Source of the DNA: Shinisaurus crocodilurus
Taxonomy: Eukaryota > Chordata > Lepidosauria > Squamata > Shinisauridae
NCBI GenBank assembly: GCA_021292165.1
Contig: CM037876.1
Location: forward strand, 287,471,938 to 287,535,937
Length of the DNA: 64,000 nt
Direction of reading: 5' to 3'
Shown: one piece after another, positions 1 to 11,512 of the stretch
Numbering within the stretch: position 1 is the first letter of the stretch
Layout: each line of letters begins with the position of its first letter
Program-made: the position numbers and the translations under genes
Notes under the pieces: generated by a model
Told to the model about the DNA's origin: nothing
Database searches by the model: none
What the model saw: only the letters and a program-made list of their open reading frames with translations

Positions 1-2567
1 CGCACACTGGGTCAACAGTGTGCGGCTGGGTTATGTACCACAGCCCCAAGATCCCTTTCCTGATCACTCATGGAGAGGTGAGATCCCATCAGTTTATAGT
101 GTAGTTAGGATTTGTTGCCCCAACGTACATCACTTTACACTTGCTTACATTGAAGCACATTTGCCATTTTAATGTCCATTTCCACAGGGTTTTTTTAAGA
201 GATCTTTTTGGAGCTCTTGCTGTGTCTCTTTGTTCTGACAAAGACGGGAAAATCCATACAAGCACTTCTTAAGTCTTATGATCTTCTCTAATGGCTGCCT
301 CACACATGACATTTTACATACAACCTCTGGATAGAAGAAAACATGTGGAACTTTTCACACATGTCAGAGTGTGTAAGTGTATATTATTTCCATTTGAAAG
401 TTATGCAGTTATGTCCATTGGGGAGGTACTGTGCACTTTTTTTTTTTAATTACATGGGGAATATCTTCATGTGTGAAGTGGAACTCAGAGGCCAAGGCAA
501 GTACTCTGCTTCCTACATTATATTCTGTATGTCTTGAGACAGAAGGGTACCTGTAGCCTAACATTCACACGAAAGACAATGCAAAGTATTTGGTGCAATG
601 CTTGTAGTATGATAAATTTTGAGACATACCTCGGAAACTTTCAGTTTAGGTGCCCCACTAATTCCAGATAGGTTTGCAAGGTCTGTGAATACATCTGTAA
701 TACCCATTCTTCCTAGTTTCCCTTTGAGATTGTAGCTACCAGAAATGGAAAACCTTGGAAGATAGAGATCAATTCTCCTGTTGAAAGAAGAACCAAAAGA
801 TATGAGTGTCTGCAAAAATGCATAGTATATGTAAGACACACTGTATAGCAGGGGTGGAAAACATTAATAGGTTGGGGGGCTGAATTGCCCCCCCCCCAAG
901 CCACACTCATCCACCACCAGCAGCACCACAGGATGTGGCCAAAGCATGAGAAGTGGCTGTGTGGCTGAATCCCCAATGATTCTACTGGGAAATATGGTGT
1001 GTGGGGAGCATGACTGGTTTCCCTGCAGAATTGTGAGGGCTTGCATCAATGGTAGGCATGGTCAGGACTCGGAGCTTGCAGAGCTCCACTGACAAGAGCC
1101 CCCTGGAGTTGTTCCTCCTCTTTACCATAGCAACCTGCTTATTCACTTGCTTCCCCTACCTGTCACTTATTTCAATGTCACCCAGTAAGCAGAGATTGGA
1201 ATCAAAGACTTCCCAGTCCAGATCTAATGTTCCATCACCACAGCACGCTGGCTTACCTTGGTCTCAGTAAATTCATCCATTTAATAGAACATCTCTCCCC
1301 AGAGCATCTTCCACCTGCTTCAGTTCCCCTTGGTTGGGCAGAATGAACAACGCTGAAGCATTGCCCTTGTATGGGAGTTGCACCACCTCGCAGGACAGGT
1401 TCTCATCATAGTAACTCATAAACATGCCACCTTGGTTCATCATCGGAACTTTCACTGTAGTTTCCTCATCCACAAAGAAGTTGTCTTCTTTAGTGTACTC
1501 AGAATTGAATGGATTTTCCCAGGAAGCTTGTGAAAGTACAACAAGTGAACACAGGAGAATACATAGAGAATGCAGGTGAAAAAACAAGAGAATACATAGT
1601 TCATGCTAGGAACGAAAAGGCATTTCACACCAATTCAAATGTCAAGATCTGAATGTGACATTTTACAGTTGTAATTACTATAAATTATCCACTTGAAATT
1701 GAGTTTTGAATGACAAAAGTATACTTCAATCTTAAGTTTTCTGGATGGATTTTGGTGCAAGAGCATTAGTTGTAAACTTGCCATAAGCGGTATTTTACAC
1801 CTGTATATTTCTAAAAGCCTTAAATACAATGGCAGCTATAGCTGGGAACCAATGAGGAGATCTGGTGAGTAAGTAAGTTGATGTCTTCTCTTGGCTCTTT
1901 AGAGAGCTTGAGATGCAGGATAAAGACAAGGAGGAAGGGCTGTTCAGGATTCACCACTGTGAATTCAAGTGGACAGGAACTGGTATACATGACTGCCCAG
2001 CTTCCTTTCCCCCCTTCCAATTATAATTGAAATTGCAACAACAAAGAGATGGAAAAATGAATACAAACATCAAATTCAAGCATTAGATGACCTCATAATC
2101 TAATCTAGCATAATCTAGCAAAGACTACCAACAAAATACTATGTAATTATACCCTGTGGTCACTTCTGGCACGCAATTGGAGCTTCCTTCACTTACTCTC
2201 TCATGCAGCACCCTGTACATCCCCTAGATCTGCTCTGCAGGGTCCCTGAAACTCCTGAAGCACATTTGGGGGGCAGGAAAATAATTGCTCTTCCAGTGGT
2301 GTCCATTCCACTGGAGGAAAGGCATGATTGGATACATCCCAGAGTCCTCAATATATTTCCTGCACTAGTAATATTCAGATTTGGATTCCTTTTACACGGT
2401 GAGTTGGTCAATGAAGTCAGTATTCCATCATTTCATGGCAATCTCTTTTTTCTGTTGACTTCAAAGGCACTGGGTAGTTTCCAAGCTCTACACAAGAATT
2501 CAATGATTGACTTTCCAGTCATTGAATTGGCCCACCACCCTATGCCATCCTCCTCCTAGACACAGCA
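1..2567. repeat. 2.57-kb block duplicated at 26327-28918 (serpin exons 3-4 and introns)
   Basis: The block matches 26327-28918 almost base for base, in exons and introns alike. Most differences are single-base indels in homopolymers. There is also a 6-bp indel near 478, an indel of about 17 bp near 2275, and a few substitutions. The match begins at the window edge and ends exactly where the run of N begins, while the other copy continues smoothly past 28918. It could be a recent tandem duplicate or a second haplotype placed as a separate contig. The sequence alone cannot decide. Confidence 0.95.
630..1526 (-). pseudogene. SERPINA1-like exons 3 and 4, frameshifted partial copy
   Basis: Two serpin coding exons are visible. 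Exon 3 is 1526-1257, with acceptor CACAAG before CTTCCTGG and donor AAG|GTAAGC. Exon 4 is 777-630, with donor GAG|GTATGT. Exon 4 is a full 148 bp and encodes the LPRFSISG to LKVSE segment. It differs from gene A at two residues (LSGIS here, LTGIN there). Exon 3 is 270 bp instead of 271: one T is missing from a run near 1280, which shifts the frame after GRDVLL. No matching exon 2 or exon 5 lies in this copy. The next exon upstream would fall in or beyond the N gap, and exon 5 would lie left of the window. It may be a real pseudogene, or a functional gene with a sequencing error in a homopolymer. Confidence 0.85.
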
Positions 2568-2667
2568 NNNNNNNNNNNNNNNNNNNNNNNNNNNNNNNNN
2601 NNNNNNNNNNNNNNNNNNNNNNNNNNNNNNNNNNNNNNNNNNNNNNNNNNNNNNNNNNNNNNNNNNN
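2568..2667. other. Assembly gap, 100 N
   Basis: Exactly 100 unknown bases, the conventional length for a gap of unknown size. Order and distance across it are not established by sequence. The left contig ends inside serpin intron 2-like DNA. The right contig resumes with unrelated sequence and then intron 4-like DNA. Confidence 0.99.
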
Positions 2668-2839
2668 TCACATCTAGTTTTTTCCATAGACTTGCATTGG
2701 GGAGGAAATGTCCTTCACTTCTTCATTTAAAAGATAGAAACAGTCACCCTTGCCCACCAGCGGGGACTCCAGAACAGCAGGCAGGCAGCAGCCTGACACA
2801 TGGGAGGGGGGATACCCCTTCTTCAGTGCAGTCACCCAG

Positions 2840-3190
2840 CATGCAAGCCAGTGTTTAACCATAAAGACACAGCCAACTGCTTGGGGGCACACCCCTTTCT
2901 TTTTTCCTGCCATCATGCCCCCTTTTTTTAGTAGGCAAACTCAATTCCTAAATAGGGAAACGAAGAAGGTTAAAGAAAATTATGATAACCAGAACATCAG
3001 CCCACTCGGCTTAGTATTACTGACTGGCAATGGCTCTCCATGATTTCAGGCAGGACTCTCTCCCAATCCTCCTGGAGATGCAAGGATTGAACAAGGGATC
3101 CTACGCCTGCAAAGCAGGTGCTCGCCCACTGAGCAATGGCAAGTATCTTGAGACCAGATAAATATAATTCACTTGTTTCAGTACTTAAGC
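2840..3190. repeat. Serpin intron-4-like segment, duplicate of 24759-25080, with a tRNA-derived SINE
   Basis: The segment from 'atgcaagccagtgtttaacc' onward matches 24759-25080, which lies in intron 4 of gene A. It contains a tRNA-like block in antisense (about 3050-3145, with GATTGAAC as an inverted B-box-like motif). Intron-4 sequence here, to the right of exons 4 and 3, is out of order for one gene. This supports either a rearranged duplicate or a contig placement problem. Confidence 0.75.
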
Positions 3191-3224
3191 ACTCAAAGTG
3201 TTTCACATACATTATTGCACACTG

Positions 3225-3600
3225 ACCCTGTGAGGTAGACCAACAAACAAACCCATTATAGAAGGAAGGTATAATGTATTATTGTACTGATATCCCGCCT
3301 GCAAAGAACCCGAGGCAGCCCACCAATTCCCCTTACATGTCATCCTCACAACAATCCTGTAAGGCAGGATAGGCCGAGAGTCAGGGACTGGCTTGTATCA
3401 GTACTTTGAGTAAGCAAAGCGCTTCACCTACATTATGAACACAACAGCCCTGTTAGGTAGACCAGCGTGTTAAACCACATATGTCAGAATGAAGGCCTAA
3501 TGTATGTATTGTATTTGTATCCTGCCTGTTTTCCTGCAAGGGACCCCAGGGCAGCTCACTTAGCTCTCCCAAATTGCTATCCTATCAACAACCCCGTAAG
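3225..3600 (-). repeat. Fragments of the tRNA-headed SINE, antisense
   Basis: Two partial, diverged copies (about 3240-3400 and 3490-3600) match the body of the SINE seen complete at 44921-45165. Shared phrases include 'cctcacaacaa.cctgt.aggcagg', 'gagagtcag.gactgg' and the 'ccc.gcctg..tttcctgcaaggga' tail region. The second copy is cut by the hAT element at 3602. Confidence 0.65.
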
Positions 3601-3601
3601 G

Positions 3602-3737
3602 CAGTGGTTCCCAACCTTGGGTCCCCAGATGTTGCTGGACTACAGCTCCCAGAATCCCTTGCCATTAGCCATGCTGGCTGGGTTTGCTGGGAGCTGTAGG
3701 CCAGCAACATCTGGGGACCCAAGGTTGGGAACCACTG
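3602..3737. mobile_element. Palindromic hAT MITE with 8-bp target duplication
   Basis: The 136-bp element is almost one perfect hairpin. It starts CAGTGGTTCCCAACCTTGGG and ends with the reverse complement of that. CCGTAAGG flanks it on both sides (3594-3601 and 3738-3745). An 8-bp duplication and CAG...CTG ends are hAT hallmarks. It has no coding capacity. It interrupts a SINE fragment, so it is the younger of the two. Confidence 0.9.
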
Positions 3738-3745
3738 CCGTAAGG

Positions 3746-4294
3746 TATAAAACAAAGAGGAGGGAAGTAAACCAACCAACCCTTACTTGTAGAACAAGGC
3801 CAAAGCGAAGCAAATTTACCACCAGAACCAATGAGGGTCTGCAATATAACTTTAACAATTAAGGCAGATGCAAGGCCTTAAGAAAAGTCTCCTTATTAAT
3901 ATTTAAATTACCTGCTCCAGTGCAAGAGAAGGAGGCCTCACCAACCCAACAGGGAAGGCACCTAGGGTTTTTATGGTTGTTGTTGTTGTTGTTGGGATAT
4001 GCCCTATTTCACAACAGGGGGCCAAATAACCATTAGATTCTAACGTATTTTATGCTGTTTTTAACATAAAAACAAAGCACTGGTTATGCAAATCGTGGCC
4101 GTTTTAAGGAAGTTTACCCTGTTTTTTACGTAAAAAACGTAGCGCCGGGGACCTGGAGTCCAGCGAGGGCCTTGGCGAGCGCCTCAGTTGGCGCTTACAG
4201 GGTGCTCGGGGCGGATCACGTGGAGGAAGCTCTCACCGAGTGCACCACGAGTCAGGTGCTGGGCTCGGTGCACATCCCTACGATACGGCTGTGC
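3746..4294. other. No gene seen; TGT microsatellite and a GC-rich fragment
   Basis: This stretch holds a short TGT run at about 3975-3996. From about 4095 to 4240 a GC-rich piece contains 'ttttttacgtaaaaaacgtagcgccggggacc'-type sequence. That resembles the arms of the foldback family at 17202-17683, but I see no clean ends. No exon is recognisable. Confidence 0.5.
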
Positions 4295-4786
4295 TAGTGC
4301 AGTACATGTACATGTTGCTGGTGCTCAAGGAGCTGCACTGGCTACCAGTTGATTGCCGAGCCGAATTCAAGGTGTTGGTTTTGACCTTTAAAACCCTACA
4401 CGGCTCCGGTCCAGTTTTTCTCAAGGAGCATCTCAAGCAACTGTAGGCTGCTCAACAAGATCCGCCATGGACAGCCTTCTCCTTGTCCCATCAGCCAGAG
4501 CAGCCAGGCTGGTGGGAAAAGGGCCGTTTCTGTGGCGGCCCCCAAACTGTGGAACCCTCTCCCCAGTGACCTCCACCATGCCCCCTCCTTGATGAGCTTC
4601 CGCTGTTCATTATAAACATGGCTGTTCAGGCGGGAATATGGGGTGGGTTAGGATTTTAAAATTTTATACTGTTTTAAGTGTATTTTATTCTGTTTTGTTT
4701 CATTGTATGTTGTACATCGCCCAGAATGGCCGGGTACCGCTAGATGGGCGATCTAGAAATGCAATCAATCAATCAATCAATCAATG
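4295..4786 (+). mobile_element. CR1-like LINE 3' fragment with CAAT-repeat tail
   Basis: The plus strand encodes ELHWLPVDCRAEFKVLVLTF, a phrase typical of the C-terminus of CR1/Jockey-group reverse transcriptases. A degenerate remainder and a 3' UTR follow, with 'tgtacatcgcccagaatggccggg'. It ends in a (caat)n run at about 4766-4786. It is 5' truncated and non-functional. Confidence 0.75.
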
Positions 4787-5184
4787 TGCTTTTGGAGGAA
4801 GTGGGTTTGTATCAGTCAGAAAGAATGCCTTCAGCAGCGGCAACAAAAATACTTCATTCTTTCCAGCAAGCATACAGGGAGAGAAGGGAGATCTGATCTG
4901 AGTACGGGTTATGCAGTTTACTGTCATTATATTGGAAAAAATGCACAGCTGCAGTAAAAGGTCTGTGCATTGGGCCTTCCTTTATATGGTGTGGCATTGC
5001 TAGGAAACAGAGGTTATGTGGGCTGACAAGGGAATACTTGACTTTGCAATTGGGGGGAAAAGAGTGGCACAATGGTGGCTAGTGCTCATTGGAACTTTGG
5101 GGCAGAGAAGAGGGCAGTTAAGTGTAGATAAAGCCAAAGTGTGACTATAGGGGGAGCCAAGGTGTCTGCTCCACAGCAGGAACC

Positions 5185-5250
5185 TATTACACATAAAGGG
5201 CAAAGTGAGGCATGCAAGTTAACTTCAAGGTCATGAGTTCCAAGCAAAGG
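5185..5250. repeat. 66-bp direct repeat, left copy (CR1 target duplication)
   Basis: The 66 bases here are identical to 6137-6202 and bracket the CR1-like insert at 5251-6136. Duplicate B (near 40450) has a diverged, single version of part of this region, which fits a target-site duplication made on insertion. Confidence 0.9.
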
Positions 5251-6136
5251 AGGGTGTTCAACCTGTTCTGGATGGGGATGCACTCCCCTTAAAGGAGCAG
5301 GTTCGTAGCTTGGGGGTTCTCCTTGAGCCATCGTTGTCACTTGAGGCTCAGGTGGCCTCAGTGGCTCGGAGTGCCTTCTACCAGCTTCGGCTGGTGGCCC
5401 AGCTACACCCCTGTCTGGCCAGGGATAGCCTGATTTCAGTAATCTACGCTCTGGTAATCTCAAAGCTGGACTACTGCAATGCACTTTACGTGGGGCTGCC
5501 CTTGAAGACTGTTTGGAAGCTGCAGCTGGTGCAAAATGCTGCAGCCAGACTTATTAGTGGGACCAGAAGGTCAGAACACATAACACCAGTCTTGGCCCGC
5601 TTGCACTGGCTGTCTGTATGCTTCCGAGCCCAATTCAAGGTGCTGGTTTTAACCTTTAAAGCCCTACACGTCTTGGGACCACAATACTTGACGGAACGCC
5701 TCTCCCAACCACAATCTACCCGGTCACTACGCTCAACATCTGGGGCCTTCCTCCGGTTGCCGCCTACAAGGGAGGCTCGTCGGGCGGCAACAAAGAGGAG
5801 GGCCTTCTCTGTGGTAGCCCCCCAACTCTGGAACAAGCTCCCTCCTGAGGCCCACCTGGCGCCAACTTTACCATTTTTTCGGCACCAGGTTAAGACTGCC
5901 CTCTATATTGAGGCCTTTAACTCTACCTAGTGTATGGCGGGGTGGTTGCTTTTTTAAAATTTGGTCTCACTGCATTTCCTGTTTTATGTATATGTTTGTT
6001 TGTTTTTAAATTCGGGTTTTACAATTTTGTATAATGGTTTTATTGTATATTGTATTGTGTGTTTTTATGGATTGTTGTAAACCGCCCAGGGAGCTTCGGC
6101 TGTTGGGCGGTATATAAATAAAATTAATAATAATAA
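5251..6136 (+). mobile_element. 5'-truncated CR1/Jockey-group LINE, 206-codon C-terminal frame intact
   Basis: An open frame at 5310-5930 encodes the C-terminal end of a reverse transcriptase of the CR1/Jockey group. Landmarks are LGVLLEPSLSLEAQV, SKLDYCNALYVGLP, KLQLVQNAAARL, LHWLSVCFRAQFKVLVL and PQLWNKLPPE. The catalytic palm is absent. The 3' UTR ends in 'cggctgttgggcggtatataaataaaa' and a short AAT run. The insert is bracketed by identical 66-bp direct repeats. The intact frame and perfect flanks suggest a fairly young insertion. The exact clade (CR1, L3 or L2) is not fixed from sequence alone. Confidence 0.85.
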
Positions 6137-6202
6137 TATTACACATAAAGGGCAAAGTGAGGCATGCAAGTTAACTTCAAGGTCATGAGTTCCAAGCAAA
6201 GG
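6137..6202. repeat. 66-bp direct repeat, right copy
   Basis: Identical to 5185-5250. Together they bracket the LINE insertion. Continuity with the segmental duplicate resumes immediately after it. Confidence 0.9.
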
Positions 6203-7930
6203 GTTGGAGTGTGTTTACAAATGCAGGTTTTCTTTGACCTTGTAACAGGCCCACTGGTACTTCTCAGTTTTCTCTGCATCCTCACTGTAATGAAGAGATG
6301 GGTGGTGGCTCCAGGAGACCTCTTCACATGTAAATGGGGCTGGACAGGCAGCTGTGGTTTGACCCATTAGTCAGGCAGTGAGGATTCTGGGACAAAGACC
6401 TCACAGGGCCACAGAACAAGGTAGAAAGGCACTGGCTCTCAACTGCCAGTTTGAGGTTTGCTAGGAGCAGACTAGAGGAAAGCAATGAGGAGGTCGAAGA
6501 AACAAAGAGGCAACAAAGGAAGAAGTGGAGATAGGAGTGGCGAGGTGTGGGACAGCTGCAGGAGAAGGAGTGAAAGCCAAGGGGACAGGGGAGTGAAAAA
6601 CAAGGGGGATGGGCAGCTGAGGAGAACAGCAGATCAGCAAGTGGGATTGAGAGCAACTGGGACAGCTGGGGAGCCTCCCAAATATTTTTGATTAAAAACT
6701 ATACTATGGGTTATAAGGACCACATATGGAAATCCAACAATGAGTCCTAGTGCACGCTCTACCTGCCTGCAGCTGCCTTAGAGAAATTCCATTGGGGGTG
6801 AAGGAAGGAGGGAAGGAGTGAGGGAGAAGGAGCCAGAGAGCTGGCAGGCGTGCTCATCATAAGCTCCAGCGAGACGAGCCCTGCCCAGTCACTGCCAGCA
6901 CTAATGCAAGATGGGAGGAGAGGAAAGAAGTGTATACACTACCATTGCACAATCAGATTAAGCAACTTGCTCATCTCTGGAGAAGGGAGAGAATATGGGC
7001 TTTGACATCAGTTCAGTGCCCACCTGAACTTAATAAGAAATAACCTCTTAAGGAGGTTATTCTTTAGTGGCAACTTGCTTAGCAGGCACTTTGACAAAAA
7101 TGTCAAATGAGGTAATGATATGAGGTAAGTCTGACACTCTGAACTTCTCATATACAGCTAGAGCTGAATGTGTATGTTAAAGAGAGTATTTGTGGCTATC
7201 AAAAATGAGATGTACTTTAGTGTGTGAGTAGGATGTGGGGAAGAAAGCATGCATTTCCTGGGACAATGATTTTACCTGTGATTATCAGGAGGCATTCATG
7301 ACAATCCAGAGTGATTTGGAACCTAGTGAGGAGAAGAGGTTGCTATTTATTAACTGGCTTGGAAAGGAATGTGAAAGACTGAGTGTTGACATCCAGAAAC
7401 AGGCAATAATGAGCACAACTACTGTGCCTGTGCATACAACTGCATGACAGTCCAGGACTTTGGGAAGCAGGATTAAATGCTTCAGAGGTTTGGCAACAAA
7501 AATAAGTGATTCAGGTCAGGGATATAAGGAAGAGCTTTACTGAGATAGGACAGAAGAACAGAAATGCACACAAGCCTAAGATAAAGGAACAGGGGAAGAA
7601 AAATACAAAGGCAAGGGAAGGTGTGATGGATGAAGCCGGGAATCTAGAAATGAGGTGTGGTTCGCCCAAGAGATGAAAAACAGGTGCTGGGACCTGTTGT
7701 ACACTTTATAACACCCTTTTCTAATAATAATTTCTGGAGACAAGGCAGCACAATAGAACAAGGGGGCCACAATCAGAAATCACGTATTGATGAGTTTACC
7801 CAACAAAACCCACTACAGATCATTTTAACTGGCAACTGCTTTTATATTTACATCACCTCATCATCGTATTCACTTACCTTACATTTAAAGATGTTTGTCT
7901 GTAGAAGCAGCGAAAGGGCTTTGCATAGGG

Positions 7931-8854
7931 CAGTGACTGATGGCGAACCTTTTTGAGCCCGAGTGCCCAAACTGCAACACAAAACTAACTTATTTATTTC
8001 AAAGTGCCAACACTGCAATTAAACCTGAATACTGAGGTTTTAGTTTTAGAAAAACAACTCATACAGTTGTCCGAACTAATTAACATCTTTTGTCTTACAA
8101 GAAAAACACAATAACAGAGCTTTCAATGATACAAACAGTTTTTTGTTGAAAAAAAAATCAACTCAAAAAATTATTATAGTACTACATTGTACACATAGCC
8201 TGAAGGGAATTTATACAAACTTTTTAAATAATTAGGCACATGTATTTTTGGATAAGGGATTCTCAACTTGTAATATGATTATATGCCAGACTGAAATTGT
8301 ATGGGGCAAGCTTTACCCCGGGTCCTTTCCCTGCTTCTACAGGTGTCGGATTAGTAAAAGTAAAAGTCAACCTGTACTAGGATGAGCAAGATAAACAAGA
8401 AAACTAAACGTGCTTAACACATTTTAAACACTTTATGTCTTGGACTGCAAACACTGCATTAGGTAAAAGTTTGCATTGGGCATGCTTTTGCACAATTAAT
8501 GTGATTTTTGCTATTGCATGCATGCTGATCATTTGTCAAACCTTGGCTCATACTCCGTTAGTTTGAGAGCAACACATGCAGCACTCAGGTCAACTGTTAG
8601 GGCTTTACATCCAAGCCATGCTCTGTGCATCATTCTTCAAAATCTTTTAAATGTGATAACAATGTAGAAAAGAATTCTGTAACAGGAATTCTAGAATAAA
8701 ATCATTATGTTCCACACTGTGAGAAAGAACAAGATCATTAGTGTTTTGCAGAAGGGGACAGTCTTTTCGCGATCTGGTGACCATGGCTCGAGGGCCCACA
8801 GAGAGGTCCCTGCGTGCCAGCTGTGGCACCCGTGCCATAGGTTCGCCATCACTG
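7931..8854. mobile_element. Non-autonomous hAT element, 8-bp TSD
   Basis: It starts CAGTGACTGATGGCGAACC and ends GGTTCGCCATCACTG, inverted apart from a small insertion. GCATAGGG is duplicated at 7923-7930 and 8855-8862. The partner segment near 42220 lacks it, which gives an empty-site comparison. The interior is AT-rich without a transposase frame. The right end shares 'gggcccacagagaggtccctgcgtgcca' type sequence with the element at 54076-54421, so they are one family. Confidence 0.92.
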
Positions 8855-9659
8855 GCATAGGGCTTTCATTTATATGGTGGGGCTTTGCTGAGGAACGTAG
8901 TTTCTCCAGTAAGCATTAAACAGAGCTAACTGGTCCAAGAGAACAACAAATATTGATCTATACATGAAAGGGCTAAGTCCACTGCCTTCTCTTCCCTAAA
9001 GTGACAATTCAGTGCAATATCATGGAGCTATTACAGAACGCAAAGGCAAATATTCCATCTCAGTCCTGAAATGTAATCCTGGCAAGAGTCATATCATTTG
9101 CCCAAGCATTTGATCTCTGGTGGCAAATGCTTCAACGAAGACACAAGGCTTGCATTCGCTAGAACTCTGATTATGCAGGATTCCCACTGAAGTCACTGGG
9201 ATTAATGTAACATATGAACCACCAAGCCTATGATGCAAGTTGCTGCATTCCTGCCAGATGCAAGGAATCACTAGAGCAGCCATGGTGGACTAAAATGGCT
9301 CTGTGCAAACTCTTTGGCAAAATCCTCTAAAATGAGAGAACTGGTAAAAAGGAGGTTAAAAGCGGGCATCAAGAGGGTTACTTTGGAGGTTACTCTCAAA
9401 GATCTGTAAAATGTTAGTGGGAGAACACTTAACTTTTCTAATGCCATGTGCATTCTTTCTCAGCAGGACTTGTCCTTCTATATGATAATTTTATCTTCAA
9501 TAGTGCTTTCAACCAATTTACCTGGAACAGACATTAACGTGAGTTTCAACCTCCAACCTAGCAACCTAAATTTGGCTTCAAGGATCTCATAACTACATTT
9601 CCCCATGTCACTGCCTCCTTCACTGGGCAGTCCCAGAGCTATGGGGTTTCTCATTAAGA

Positions 9660-9846
9660 CCAAGTGCTTATATTTCTGGGCCTAAGGAACTCTCTGCCAC
9701 TCTAATACAGAGTTCCACAAACTGACCCTTTCCTGCTGCCAGCACCAGTTCTGTTGGAGTACTTTAAAACCTTCTAGTAGCTGGTATAAGAGGCTTAGGT
9801 GTGAGCTGGGCACCAACAAGCTACAAGTTGAACTATTAAATGAGTA
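9660..9846. other. No recognised feature
   Basis: Unique-looking intergenic sequence between the end of the segmental duplicate and the mariner element. No exon or repeat was recognised. Confidence 0.4.
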
Positions 9847-10095
9847 CAGTAATACCTTGGATTACAAGTAACTTGGTTTGAGAGCGTTTTGCGAGACAAG
9901 CAAATTTTTAAATATTTATTTAATTTTGTTTTACTTGATATACAAGCGACGTCTTGCAATACAAGTACTGTAGTACAGCTTAAATTAAAAATCTCTGTAC
10001 AAATTTCTTGGGGGGATTTTGTTTTGATATAAGAGTGTTTTGGATTACAAGCACGTTTCCGGAACGAATTATGCTGTCAATCCAAGGCATGACTG
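9847..10095 (+). mobile_element. Mariner/Tigger-type MITE, copy 1, TA target site
   Basis: The 249-bp element has terminal repeats CAGTAATACCTTGGATTAC at the left and the inverse of CAGTCATGCCTTGGATTG at the right. TA flanks both sides. The interior is AT-rich with no open frame. Four relatives lie at 19308, 32258, 38397 and 61276. A TA duplication with CAGT...ACTG ends is typical of Tc1/mariner (pogo/Tigger-like) elements. Confidence 0.9.
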
Positions 10096-10097
10096 TA

Positions 10098-10387
10098 ATT
10101 TATTAAAGGGATATTTTATACATAAGGGATTACCAAAATTTTCTTTGGGGTTTTCAAAGGCTGCTTAGTGAGAGTTCTTTAGGACTCAAGGAACACTGTT
10201 GCTGTTTCCTGTAAGGGCTTCTTTTTACCTCAGACCAAATTCCCTAAACCTCCATCCCAGCCAAATACTCCTACAACCAGCTCCTGGGTACAGACTTCCT
10301 GTGACACCCACACTCCTCTTGTTGTATTACTGACTGCTTGGGTGGTTTACCTGGGTTTCTACTGGCTGCTTGTATAACTTTGCTCTG
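10098..10387. other. No recognised feature
   Basis: Intergenic stretch between two DNA transposons. I see no coding signal or recognisable repeat. Confidence 0.4.
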
Positions 10388-10395
10388 GCAAGATC

Positions 10396-11064
10396 CAGGG
10401 ATGGGGACTCGGACTCCAGGACTCGTGAGTCGGACTGAATCCCCCCTCTGACTCGAGTCAGACTCGAGTCCCAATATTTTTAATGGGACTCGAGACCAAG
10501 GACTCGACTCGAGACTTGTGTTCCAATATCATGTTCCTCAAATGCAACATGGATAGATTTTAGGAAGTACAGCAAGTTTATTTTTTAAAATCATTATCCT
10601 AAAATGTAACCTTTCAGACATTTTGGGTTTGGCTGCCTCTGCCTGCCTGTTTGGGGTTCCCAGCCACCTCTGCCTGCCTGGTCTCTTAACCAGTTCCACA
10701 GTTTGAATTGTCCAAGACAAAGGCCTCTGCCTGCCTGCTTTGGGGTTCCCTGCCTCCTCTGCCTGCCTGGTTATTTTGGGTTTGTCTGCCTGGTCTGTTC
10801 TTGCCAAAATCAGTTGCAGAGTTTTGAAATAAAAAGGCACACTTGTGTTGTGCCTAGAATTTATTTAAGCTACACATCTGAAATAGCCTTATTTTGTTGG
10901 GAAAAAACCCCATTGATTTTAATAGGGACTCGTGGAGTCAGCTTTGGGAGGGACTCGTGACTCATGAGTCACCATTTTGGACCAAGGACTCGGACTCGAG
11001 ACTCGGGTCCAAAGACTCGTGGCTCGACTCGTGACTCGACACCAAGGACTCTTCAACATCCCTG
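10396..11064. mobile_element. Non-autonomous hAT with GACTCG-rich ends, 8-bp TSD
   Basis: It begins CAGGGATG and ends CATCCCTG. GCAAGATC is duplicated at 10388-10395 and 11065-11072. Both subterminal zones are packed with variants of gactcg / cgagtc (10405-10520 and 10925-11045), which can act as clustered transposase-binding repeats in hAT elements. The middle repeats 'ctgcctgcctg' phrases. No transposase is encoded. Confidence 0.92.
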
Positions 11065-11072
11065 GCAAGATC

Positions 11073-11512
11073 CTAGGGAAGCCTCTTGGCACAACACAGC
11101 CACCTGCTCCCTACTCCTGATCTTCGCCAGCCACCTAAGCTTATCCCACACAGAAAGTATAGCTATTCCCTTTCTCCTCAGCTTTTTCTTAGTCCTTCTC
11201 AAACACCCCACACCAACCAGCAGACGTTCTCCCACTCTCTACCACAGACTTCCCCTGACTAAACTCCTAACTGTCAAATATCAAACCTTAACTGTCTTTT
11301 TCCCAACCACTCTTTCCCACCTAGAATCCCCAGTCAATCAAAATTTAATTTATCTGATCCAGGACCCATCTAACAATATTCAAAGTGATTGTCCCCCCCC
11401 CCCCCCCCGTTGCTGAGCAACGACTACACAGGCCTTTGACAGAAATAAAACAAGGCCTCAGGCCTACTCAGGTACATCGGGCAGGTTTGCACATCACGCC
11501 AACCCATCCTGA
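11073..11512. other. No recognised gene; C-run near 11396-11408
   Basis: CT-rich intergenic sequence with a poly-C tract. No exon or known repeat was recognised. Confidence 0.4.

Larger units (their letters stand above)
4848..9620. repeat. Segmental duplicate A (partner 40150-44560)
   Basis: Collinear, diverged similarity to 40150-44560 runs through the region, for example 'gcagtaaaaggtctgtgcattg', 'ctgctccacagcaggaac', 'aatcacgtattgatgagttta' and 'aatggctctgtg.caa'. Each copy carries private insertions: a CR1 at 5251 and an hAT at 7931 here, and an LTR-like element and an hAT in the other. I recognise no exon in the shared backbone. Short minus-strand frames near 9089-9660 are conserved only partly in the partner. 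Confidence 0.8.

Noticed and set aside
9089..9663. Minus-strand frames as possible serpin or other host exons in the segmental duplicate
   Set aside because: No recognisable motif and no splice-framed exon. The frames are not consistently preserved in the partner copy at 42750-44500.
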